Of a stretch of 64,000 bases of DNA, positions 35,341 to 47,000 are shown piece after piece. Every line of letters starts with the position of its first letter. The stretch's first letter is position 1. Below the pieces are notes generated by a model. It ran no database searches. It was not told the DNA's origin and saw nothing but the letters and a program-made list of their open reading frames with translations. The stretch lies in contig OW285192.1 of the NCBI GenBank assembly GCA_935421135.1, forward strand, positions 16,159,001-16,223,000. Reading direction: 5' to 3'. The translations under genes were made by a program, and so were the position numbers. The DNA is from Bugulina stolonifera (lineage: Eukaryota; Bryozoa; Gymnolaemata; Cheilostomatida; Bugulidae).

Positions 35341-38300
35341 TCAATTACTAGATTTGTTTGTCAATGGTCTTACATGTTTGCATCCGTTAGACGACTGTTT
35401 GGTGGGCTGTTTGCCATGGAATGGATAAAGACGCTGTAGAAGTTCAGGATCTTGAGTCACTGGTGCGAGAAGATCATAGTTGCTGGATCGGACGACTACA
35501 ACATGAAAACAGATCATCAGAATCTACATTTTGCCTCCTAGGCTACATATGTCTGTGAGATTGGTTAGCCTAAGTATTACTCACCCGCACTGCACTTGTT
35601 GACTACCACCCCATCTCCGCACATGTAACTGAGAACTGAAAGCTCGGCTACTTCATCCGTCTGCATTTTACTGAGTAACGTAATGAGCCAATCCCTCTGG
35701 CCCGCCATGACTTCTCCATTAACTCCACTTGATCTGACTAGTACAGGCTGAGCTTGTATCTTTTTCTTCGCTACCCTCTTCATGGACATGTTAGCTATTA
35801 CTTCATAGGTTGCTATAGAGAAGATAAGAAATGTCAGCTGTCGACTGATAAGCCGCTTTGCAGAGCAAGCATAAAGCATGTTAGCTAAAACTATACGAAA
35901 TGTGAGACAGATATTATTATAATAGTGTAAATGAGATCTATAGAATGGAGTTGCTTCCTCTCTGCTGAGAGCCACAAACAAGAGTAGATAATTCCAAATC
36001 ACTATTGCATTATATTCAGTTGAGGAGGAATCAAACTGCACATGAGTGGCATGAGTGCCTCTCCAAAATCGTGGATGAAGGTGCACAGTGCTTGCATAGT
36101 AGGCTAGTAGTAGTAGTAGACTAGTTGTAGTGGACTACTAGTAGTAGTAGGCTAGTAGTAGTAGGGGACTAGTTATAGTGGACTAGCAGTTGTAGTAGGC
36201 TAGTTGTAGTGGATTAGTAGTAGTGGAAAAGCAGACTACGACATGAACAATATTCCATAATTAAGGAAGTCTTGCTTACAGACAGCTCCTTCTTGCCATA
36301 TCTGACTATCAGGATGTGTCTGCTTGTCCGAGTACTGAGTGTAAATGCGAACTGGCAGTAGAGAGTCAATGTGAGGCATGACTAGTTGATGAGGATTACG
36401 TTCAATCGTAGACAGAAGTGGGCGGATGAATCCCCTGTTCACTATGTATGTGTCATCCAATAACAGCACCTGTCACATGCAAGGTAAAATTACGTTACAA
36501 TATGGACACCGAAGGAAAGAGCTATATGCATATGGAGGACGGTAGAACCAATTTGTTAGCTCAATTTATTTGATCAACAGTTACAATTTCCAACATATTC
36601 TTGTTTCTACTTTTGATGAAGAGAGGACAAATCTGAACTATTAAAGATAGTAACAACACTTTGATCTCTACATCAAAAACCAATATCTCTACATTCTCCA
36701 GTATAAACATCGCATGAGTACAAAGTAATGGAAGCTTGCACCAGACCACATTTTTAAATCTGCATGAAAACTTGCTAATAAAAACAACAAATTTGATTTT
36801 ATAAATATAATCATCTAACCATGCCCATACCTGATTTGAGTTGGCAAGCCTTACTCCTTCGAGCTTTGCCTTCCATTCAGTGTTTGCTTGCTTAACTATC
36901 ATAGGTATAGCACCAGATGTTAGCTCCATAAAATACTCTATCTGCCGTTCAATTGTTGTCTGATAACTGAGGTCGTTCTTGTAGACGAACACTATATTCC
37001 TGATCGTAACGTTAGCCTCCCTGATGAACTGTACGCAGGAGAGTAATGTCTGTGTGAGTAGAGACTCTATGTCATCCATGACATATATAACTATTGCTAA
37101 AGTATTGTCTGTAAGTTTGTAGGAGTTTGGGCACCCTGACTTACTGAATGGTGTCGGCCAATCAATGAAGTGGTCACACTCCTTAGTATAGTCTTTGTTG
37201 AAGTTTCGTACTGTTGGCATGACTGGAGTTGTCTCCTTCACTCTTCCAAATTTTGCCTGAAAATAACAATTTGTTTTACATGACGACAGTTTCACTAATT
37301 GTAAAATTTATTCAATGAAAAGCAAGATAATATATTGTACAATTGCACATGTATGATGATGCATAAATACATTGTACATAACATACATATTGACAATCTG
37401 AAAGCTCCATAAAATTATATGTATTCATATTCCACAAATTGTCTAAATAAATTAATATACAGTACATCATCTCAATTAATCATATCTACATATTATTTAC
37501 TACTAGATCTCTTGCGTTATGCATTCAGCTATCTAGACGCTCATAAGGTACTGAATGTTTAGAAGTTGTCCTCTCTTAATACATAAATAGAAAGAGGACA
37601 ACTTCCATTGATAATCAAGAGCTTATGAGAATATAATTTGTCTTTGATGTTATTTGCTGCAAATTCAGTACTCTATATTAAATTAGGGCCATATTTTCAT
37701 CATTAGAAGCGATACAGATGGAACTAGCTCCATTCTTTCTGTACATAACATTTGGGGCATCTACACGTAACTTTCCATGTACATGTTTGGGAATATACAT
37801 GTAGGCCCTACACATGATGTGAACGGAAGTATATACGAACATAATCATGTAAGTTACTTTTGTAGATGTTTTACAACTAATGGGCTATCTAGTCGGTAAC
37901 TGATTATCACCCAAATATGACTCATAGCACGGTTGGTAGGTAATGAATTGCTGGTTACTTGAAGTGTGACATGTGACAGTGAATTGATGTATTACATATT
38001 TAGCCTCAGAAATTCTATTTAATATGCAAATTACAATGCATCTACATCTAAAATGTGCGTCACCACAATATTATTCTGACACAGGTTTGTAATAATGACA
38101 TGATTGTCCTAAACCGCACAAAGTCATGGATGTAGTTATATTATAATGGTGTCCATTGGTTAAAAGAGAAGCAAGGTAGGACAACTCTGATTGGCATTAC
38201 ATGGTCTACCAGTATGGCCACATCATTGTATATGTACATGTAAGTTCATAGCTCACGTCTACGTGTAGAGTGTTAACCCTCTCCCCAAGGTCTCATCTCT

Positions 38301-38651
38301 GGTAGACATGTTACCCAAAATTTTATCGATGTCAATATTGTATAAGAGTTTACAAACCTGTGGAGGTGGTTTTGTAGTTTGACTTTTTGGTACGGATGTC
38401 TTCGTTACATTCATTACTGGCTTATAAATCTCCGCCTCTTGCTTTGCTGGTTCCTTTGGCTCTTGCACTGGTTCTTTCGAAGGTAGACTTGGTTGCATTG
38501 GTGGCACTTTTGTCAGTTTTGGTGACGGTGGTCGTTTTTTACTGACTTCAACGGTCTGGGATAGATCTCTACCCGTATATCTGTAGGAGATCATCATGAA
38601 GCATAGAAGACCGAAAGTCACAACGACTGCTTTCTTTTTCACCGCATTCAT
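35341..38651 (-). CDS. Type II membrane GALNT-like glycosyltransferase
   Basis: Five exons with matching phases: 38651..38358, 37256..36831, 36469..36280, 35812..35585 and 35495..35341, giving 430 residues. A short cytosolic lysine-rich end and one membrane segment (VVVTFGLLCFMMISY) precede a proline/lysine-rich stem, the layout of a Golgi enzyme. The catalytic part resembles GT-A fold transferases of the polypeptide GalNAc-transferase type: LAIVIYVMDD, then WKAKLEGVRLANSNQ, then VLLLDDTYIVNRGFI with MPHID, then MAGQRDWL and ELSVLSYMCGDG...CSAG. The metal-site motif normally read D-x-H is DDT here, so the histidine is absent and the sugar specificity is open. No ricin-type lectin domain follows. 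It diverges from the sulfotransferase gene. Confidence 0.7.
36095..36230. repeat. TAG-rich simple repeat in an intron
   Basis: Degenerate GTAGTAGTAGACTAGTTGTAGTGGACTA units in the intron between exons 3 and 4 of the glycosyltransferase gene. Confidence 0.9.
37539..37630. mobile_element. Short MITE-like hairpin in the first intron of the glycosyltransferase
   Basis: About 90 bp with inverted ends CTCATAAG...CTTATGAG and inner arms GAAGTTGTCCTCTCTT and AAAGAGGACAACTTCC. Related sequences lie near 21143, 46005-46080, 46673 and 54714, so this is a dispersed family. It has no coding capacity. Confidence 0.6.
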
Positions 38652-40889
38652 CCTCTGGACTCTTTATTTTAGGCGTATAATTCTGTTTAGTATTTGGGTG
38701 GCATTTCTAATGTGGACTCTCAGCTACTATAAAGTGTAGAGAGAAAATTGTTAAGTACAAGATTGAACATGTAGGCCTACATGTCAATAGTCAATGTGGT
38801 CAGTTTAGCTCTGTTTAGAAATCCAATCTAATGCTAAAGCAGAGCATTACTGCACCTACGACCTATGTAATGAAATGTTTACTGCAACTGAAGGTTAAAT
38901 GCAAGGAGCTTCAAGTTGCAATACACCTATCATATATTTTATTTAAATTTCGCAGTCCATATAATTATGTCAATATTGCCCTTGTACGTTTCTTCCTAAC
39001 CTAGGCTGGGCATCAGGTCCAACAGGCACTCCCTTGCAGTAATTGATTCTTAGATGACAGGGTGAGTTTATCACCCGCCCAGCTTGGATCCAGCTTGGAT
39101 CGGTACGAAAACTAGCCTTTGAGCCTATGTCCAGCCTAGCAGCTTGACTATTGAATGCTATCTACATTGTAGTCCAAGTTCCACAGTGAATCTCAAACAC
39201 ACAGCACATCAACCCATTCTCTTGGAACTAAGGCCATAAACTCTCTCAGCAAATACTCATTACCATGCAGTCACTAGAGAGTCCTAGACACTATAAATAT
39301 TGATCATTATCACAGAATTTGCTTAGCTTCACTGAGTTACCTATATTTACATTCACATACTTTACTACAAATTCGAACATCGACTTCAAGCAGGTAAATC
39401 TACAGAATACACTTTAACGCTTTTGTTCCATTACAATGTAGATGCACACCATAGAGGGCTTTTAGATGTAGGACTACGTGTCGACGTATACAAATGTATA
39501 AACATGTGTAGAATGCACGCATGTATATGTATGCACCCACAAGTTACACGAAGCATGTTTTAAAGGTGTTCTGCTACATACCTTATAAAAAGTGGTTTAA
39601 CAGCTGAATTTCGATTAGTCGTTGGGGGCAATGAGCTGATGATTTCGGAGAGCTTTTTACACCACAGTTATGCAAGCACTCCAGTCCTACGATTAAAACA
39701 AGAATTCAACAAATGAAAGTCGCTGAAAGGAATTAGAGAAACGTACAGCTGTATTACATACATTATTCTAGTATAAGACATATCATGCAATGCTAATAGC
39801 CAAAGCCTTAGAAGACAACTTCTCCTGCTTCAATTTTGGCGAAGAACAAAGGCTATCTCAAATCTCTCCACTTCTGCACCTAACTCAGCCTTAGATGGCT
39901 GTACAAAGCTAGAAATGCTGTAACAAACATCTTTTGTGTAACCAATAAATAAAAAGTAAAAGTGGAATTAGAGTTAAGTGCTCTTTGAGTTAAACTGTAA
40001 TACATGTAGCTAGTAGTTACTAACCTCTTGTCTTTTGAGTTTCCTGTGAACAGCTTGGCTCTATATAGATCAATGACATACAGCACTACTACTAGTCTAC
40101 TATCTGCTATTACTAACAGCTTCTACTGGTCTCTTTACTTCAATTCTTTTATATATTCTATAGATTTATTAACTAAACAGACAAGTCATATTTAATCAGA
40201 CTATATCAACAAAATACAATAGAATATTCCTCTAGTTCCAACTACATGTAGCTTCACTGTACAAGTATTACATGGCTTACCAGAAAAGCTCTCAATGGCT
40301 ATTCATCATACTTGATACCGTACTTATCAACAAATAGCTTTGCCCGGATTGATTCCTTTTAATAATGGCTTCAACTTGAGGAGTAAAGAAATAAGATAAT
40401 AGTTACATTGCATAAGTTGCATATGTTCAAATGCCTCGTCTTCTAAGAAAAATGTCTATTTTCAAATTTAATGTGCTACTTCTAGAAGATGTCTTTCCTC
40501 GAAGTGCGAAGCCCCATTTAAAATAGTTGCAAACATTTAGCTGACTGAGCAAGCAGTTTCACATTTACAACACCGTTTCTAGACTTTCAATACTTTGGTG
40601 ACTTCTACTTGACTTTATGACTTCGAACACTGCCTGAGGGGCACTATTCATGTAGAACAAAATAGGCAGTGGATAAATTCAAAGATATACAGTAGGCACG
40701 ATGCTAATCTTAGTAGCAGTTACGTTGGAAGCTGCATGCTTTTAAAGCTGTGTAGAACATGTGTAGAAGATCTATGACTGATACGGTGTCTCTCTGGGTT
40801 ACGTTGGTAGAGCAGAACGATGAATCTTCTCTAATCAACTAGCAGGGAAAACAGACAGACATTAGGTCAGCTGCTACTCAGCTGAAGTC
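38652..40889. other. Divergent intergenic region between glycosyltransferase and sulfotransferase genes
   Basis: 2.2 kb between two start codons that point away from each other. It should carry both promoters. I see no CpG-rich block and no clear core element, and no exon I can support. Confidence 0.45.
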
Positions 40890-43154
40890 ATGGTGGAGAA
40901 CAAGAGGCTGCCGACACTCCTGTATTTACTATTTCTGTTGATGAGTAAAGGTAAGTGTATAAATAAACAGACATAAATTATAGTAAAAATATAGTAAACT
41001 GATAACATGGATAACATTCTCACTTTATACACATATTCTAATCATGTTTTCCCCATTTCCGTTCCCTTTCTCATGTCAATAGGGTTGGTGAGCATATTAC
41101 ATTATACATATACACTTGTTTCAGTCACGCAGTTGCATGGGGAATCCGAGGTTACAAAGGAGACGTGTGACAGTCTGCCAGATCCCACATTTCTTAAACC
41201 TAAACAGTTACCAACCACAGCCTTGGCATCTTTCCAGGGCAGCGGTAACACTTGGGTGAGGCAGATCTTAGCTGGAGCAACGGGTAAGTAATAACTGTGG
41301 TACTTAGGCTACAGGATGTTATAGTAACTACATATGGTTTGATCTATGACAGAATTCCCCACAGTTACAGATTGCAGCAAATTCAACCACTCTGAAAAAC
41401 AACTACAACCTACTGTATTTTACTCACCTGTAGGTTACAAGACTGGAGACATATATGTGAGTTATGGAGATGATCTGTACCCAGAATTCTCCACAGCTGC
41501 CAACAGTTCCGTTATTGCCATTAAAACACACACATTCTCTGCCTCTACATCAGATGACTTCCAGTTCCGCAGGGCATTGGTACGTCAGTCAACCTGTTTC
41601 AGGCTATTTTCCAACCGGTTAGAAAAAATTGATGATTTAGCTCTTCATTACTCTTTGCTGTGTAAAATTGTAATTTTCGGTCATATTAATGGACCAGTAA
41701 TTGCTAGGTCTATATGGGCAGAGCAGCCTACAAATCACAAGGGTTAAAAAATATTTTACATCCAAGTATAATCATAAGCAATTAATCGTACTCATAATTT
41801 ACCTCTTGATATAGCTTATGGAATTTTAATGACTATTTCCCCCCTAAAGTAAAGCCTGTTTACTTCAGTTTAGTATCACTGTGAGATCTACTCAAGATTC
41901 CATTCAATTTATAAGATTGCAGAATTGTATGCCTGCATAAGTCTGCATATGCATATAGGCCGAGTATAATAAGAAAGTAGTTCATGCAATAGAGACCCAT
42001 TGTATGTATATAATCATAATATCGTTTGACTGGTTTGAGAACAATTTGATCACCACAGTCTAGAAGTAGAGTCAGCACAGAGTAGCCTTATGCTGCAATT
42101 GAACTCACAAATTATTTTTGGGAACACATCTTCCTTATCATAGTTAGCGATTTGGACATCGGCCCTACAAGTATAAGTTCTAAGTTGACATAGGTATCCA
42201 TTTCATATCAGAGAATTCATAGACTCCTCATTCTTTCTAAAGCCTTAGTAATGCAGGCTAAAGAGTTTCAAAAATTTGCATACACACTTCTACTAGTACC
42301 ATGTACTATGATGTGTACTATGTACCATGTACTATGTAATATGATTGATTATTCATAGGTAATAGTGAGGCATCCGTTAGATGCTCTATACTCAGAGTTC
42401 AATCGTATGTATGGCGGAAATAAGACGGGATATGCTGACAAATCACATCTCGTCAACACGGACGGCAGCCTGACCTGGAGTAAGTCCAATCTATTGCACT
42501 GACAAGAACAGTGCACAGAGTCGAGGACAGTTTATTCATGATAATATTATAACAGTCAGGTTTGATAGACTATTACGTAATATAGGCCTATTATTGATTT
42601 GCTGCAGTACACTGTGAATGTACAGGCTGGAATCCCTCTGGGAATCCTAAAGATCACATGCATAGCATGAGAAGATAATTATTGACCTAATTGGTAGATT
42701 ATCCTGTAGGATTAACAGAATGACATTATATTAACATAATGTTATAAACTTTAATCCTTTTTTTGCAGAATGGGATGTGTGGATGACTCATATTGGCAGC
42801 TGGATCGATTTCTACAAATACTGGATAAAACTGTTTCCAGGAAAAGTTTATATAATATATTACAATAATTTAAAAATTGACGCTTACTCAGAACTTGCAG
42901 GAGCTATTAAATTCTTAGGTCTGGAGATAGATTACCTACGACTCAATTGTACTGTCCAATATCCCAGGCCAGCTTATTTCAAACGAACTAAAAAACCACC
43001 CCCAGTGGGTAAAATAGATTTATTTAAATATTCAATTTCGAAAGCCAATAAGGCCATAGAAAAGTTTAAAGATTTGATAATAGCTGAATATGGAAAAGAA
43101 AGTCAAATGTTGAAGAGATTGAATTTAGACATTAGTGTGAAAGAGTTGAGGTAA
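40890..43154 (+). CDS. WSCD-like sulfotransferase
   Basis: Five exons with matching phases: 40890..40950, 41125..41283, 41434..41579, 42359..42479 and 42769..43154, giving 290 residues. The N terminus (LPTLLYLLFLLMS) is a signal peptide or anchor, so the enzyme faces the secretory lumen. The 5'-phosphosulfate loop reads ALASFQGSGNTWVRQIL, with Q where the family usually has P. The 3'-phosphate site reads VIVRHPLDALYSEFNR. The C-terminal part (WMTHIGSWIDFYKYW, then KVYIIYYNNL) is the usual end of the fold. These motifs are closest to WSCD-type enzymes, known in vertebrates as sialate O-sulfotransferases. No WSC domain is present, so the acceptor is unknown. Confidence 0.8.
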
Positions 43155-44028
43155 TAGGATGGACAAAGAGAGAAGACAACTTCTCTCCCCTTGATAGCCA
43201 GACTGGAATCCAAATAACTATTCTAGTTTTGCAAGAGGAACCCAAATCTCAAGAATGCTGCTTTTTACTATGGTTAACGATGTTGAAGCACAATGAAGAA
43301 GACATTCAACAGTGTTGTTATTGTTATTAAACCTTTTGTTACCCATTCCTTGTTAATTTAGTCTCTTTTATCTATGTTGTTTCAAATTCTATTAAAAGTT
43401 TATAAAAATAATATTATCTTGATACTTTTGATTATCAGTGTTTATTTTCCTCATCAACATGAATAACTTCAGTAAAGTGTTAACAGTAAAACGAATCTTA
43501 GTAAATATATAAATCTTTGGAAGAGTTGATAACTTAAATTAATGGAGAAAAAACTTAAAATAAACCAAAACAGATAAAAGAACCAACTTTGAGCAACTCC
43601 ACTAACAACATGAACAGAAAATATAATATTATGATATAATTAATACATTCTTTCCTTGAGCAATGATTTTTAACAGTTAGCACCATGTTCCCAGACTGAT
43701 TGTCTAATATTGAGCCCAGACTATGCCTATTAAATGAATTCTGTAGTAGTGGTATAATATCATCACATGTAACGTGGTGCTATTTAGTGAACCATATTTA
43801 CATGATACTAAACTACTGTTATTATATTGGAGACCAACTAGTAATCAACTGATTATGTCCTACACAGTAATCTCTAATATCTTATCAGAAATTAATGATT
43901 AATGTTTAATCCTGCTCACACTTGGCAATTAATGATGCATAACTAATGTATAGCTTACAACCCATGGTAACCAGTGGATGTCACCCCTGCCTGTGAACCA
44001 TTCCAGTCCAACATAGAGTAGGCTGGGT
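43155..44028. other. Convergent intergenic region
   Basis: 3' flanks of the sulfotransferase gene (+) and the coiled-coil gene (-). AATAAT/ATTAAA-type signals are present, but none can be chosen with confidence. No gene seen. Confidence 0.45.
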
Positions 44029-47000
44029 CTAGTAAGGGGGTAAACTTGGCCTGCCACTAATCCTGTGAAGGGTTCGCTGGAATCCAGGGCTATCACTGGG
44101 CAAGCTCATAACCAAGCAAGCCCCCAGAAGAATGGCTATGACTGAGATGTATCCTATTACATGTCTAAAATATGCAGTATACAATGTAATAACACCCATC
44201 GCTGGCGAATCTGATAAAAACAGTCTTCTAATAATAGAATGAGAGAATAAAAAATCAAAAGAATTCAATAACAAATGTTACAAAAAAAGTCAACAAGTGA
44301 ATTTTGTGATTTATTCATGTGAGAGAGAATGTATAACCTCAGGCTTTAGCAATTGATTCACAGTTATCCCTTCCCAGTGTTTCTGATAATATCAATCATT
44401 CTCTAAGCTGTTTAGGTGGGGATGACTGCCAACATAAACTAGTTAAACTGAGGTATTTAGAGCTCAATGGGTCTATATATAGATCCATTGAGCTCTAAAT
44501 ACTTCAGTGTATTGATAGAAATGGTGTAGTTTAACTACAAGTTTATATATAATATATACCTATATATTATAAGTATATACACGATCACACTTCATCTATA
44601 GAGAATGTGTCAATATAAGTGATTAATGAAGCGTCTGCTAAGGTTCGGCTACACAAGAGGCGGATTGTTCTTTTTCAGCCTTCGGAGCCTCGTTGGTCTT
44701 TCAGTCCAATTTCATAATTTATTAAAAGCCAGCCTCTAGAACTATGCCAACGAACAACCAAGTTGCTCCGTCAAAGCTAACGGCCTCTCGTGCATTCGAG
44801 CCTGTATAGCAGACATACACGGAATACTATACTAACTATGAACTAGCACAGTTTAGTAGACTGCAGCTTCTAGTTTACTTAAATTTGAATACAATCCCAG
44901 AATTCCCTATAGATTGAGTAAAATTACAATAAGCATGGTAGTAGCATACAAACACTTGAATTACAATACTCAAGTAGGCCCATAATACAATACTGTAAGC
45001 CTTGCAAATATTAGCTACAAGTATAATGTAGACCTATACCTATATAAATATACATCTCAAGTAATACAATACCATACTATGTATGCCATGGTATCAGTGT
45101 CAGGGTAGATGTTTTACATTGTGTAACAATATAATATGGAATCAACCACAAGTGCATGTCACCTGATAGCAACAATGCTAGATAAGGATTTGAGCATGGA
45201 CTAAACTCTCACACTTGGGCAATCTATCTTGTTATTATTATTATTGTTATTATAGTGTAGGGCAACCAATAGAATAATGTTCACTTTTGAAAACATGTTG
45301 ACCAGTTAAACAACATTTGAATAGTTTATCACTGAACTGTTAGCATGCATTCTGCTTCACTCATAGCTCCAAAAGCTAAACAATGAGATAGCTGAAAGTT
45401 TTACCAACAAGTCAGTATTAAAATAGAGAGCAATTGTAAGATATTTGATTCATTGTCATATTTAGGCAAATATGACTAAATTGTGCTAGTATTGTGGGAC
45501 ACTAGTAGCAGCTGTTCAAGCTACACCAGGGCAGCAGTTTCATCTAGTTATAATAATAATATACAGATAGCAAGATTAAAAGATTAAATAAGATTATCAT
45601 AATCCTGTGAGGGATAGCTTTAAAACTGTTCCAACTAGGAGACAGTCTAGTTTTCTGATTCGTACAGACAGTCCAGGACTTACCTAACTTTACAATATAA
45701 TACGTTAACTATAACACTAGACATACCAATGTAGGTACCTACTATTGCTACAACTCAGTGCTATGATACACACTGGTCCTTTATAATAGAATATTATTAT
45801 TGTTTATAATAGAATACATTAAATGATACTTACAATAGCTGACTAACTCTGCCTTGAGTATCACATGCAAGCACATCTACCTAAAATATTACAAGAAAGA
45901 TGAGAATATGATCTGACATCACATCAATGTGAATAAAACAAAAATAATTTACCTCATTATTTAATACTAGGCTATTGATTATAATTCGAAGTTATCTTCT
46001 CCCAAAATTCTATTTAAGTTGAGAGAGGACAACTTTATATTACACGGCTAATATTTGGTTGAGAAAGAGAAGATAACTCCCAGTATGGTTTAACAGTTGG
46101 TGCTTGCTCACCCATAACTATCCCTGTGCTACTAGTATATACATGTAAGTTATAAAAGGTATAGGTTAGGTTAGGGCCAACGGGAGGTGTGATTGAAGAT
46201 GTTACAACACTACTACAGTGATTCCCACCAACCAGAGTGTTAGGTAGGACAGAAAAAGAAGAAATACATAGTTAGTAGATCTACCTGGTTAGGTTTCGTA
46301 CCACTAAAACTTTTGGTTGTGGTTTGGACGGGTGGGTCAGTAATGGGCAGCGTGTCCGAATACAAAGCTGAATCCAAACCTAAAAATATAAAATAGCAGT
46401 GTCACCACATTTCTATACAGTACAATGTCATCACATTCCTATATAGTACAGTGATATTCCATGCATTTCTCTTGCACCTTTAATAGTTATTGTGAGGAGA
46501 AATCTAATACAGAAAACACTTACCTTGATTATACAAATCAGCCCCCTGCCTCTCATCTTCAGGATCCGAGGCTAGGTTAGGGAGACTAGAGTTGGCAGTG
46601 TAGTAGTCTATAGCTTGTGAGGTACTCTCCAACTACAAGTATTAGAAGGGAGTTCGTTATCAATACTAATGAAGGTTCATAAGCTATTATGGAGTTGTCC
46701 TCTCTCATAAACGTATTCTCCACAGATGTGGTGGACTTCCTTCAACATCTATTAAACAAATAGTGCTTGTTCTTGCTACCACAACAATGCTACCAACAAC
46801 GTAATCTGCTGTTATACTTACAGATGTTTGGAGATCTGCCAAGACAGCAGACAGCGAGTCACACTGTCCACCACCGTCAGATACAGCATCAGTGTATTGG
46901 TCAGTCTGTATGCCCACATCTATGACTGTACAATATACAACATACCTCATTATAGCCTACACATGTTAGTATGTCTTATTCACCCGTCTACACCTTTGAA

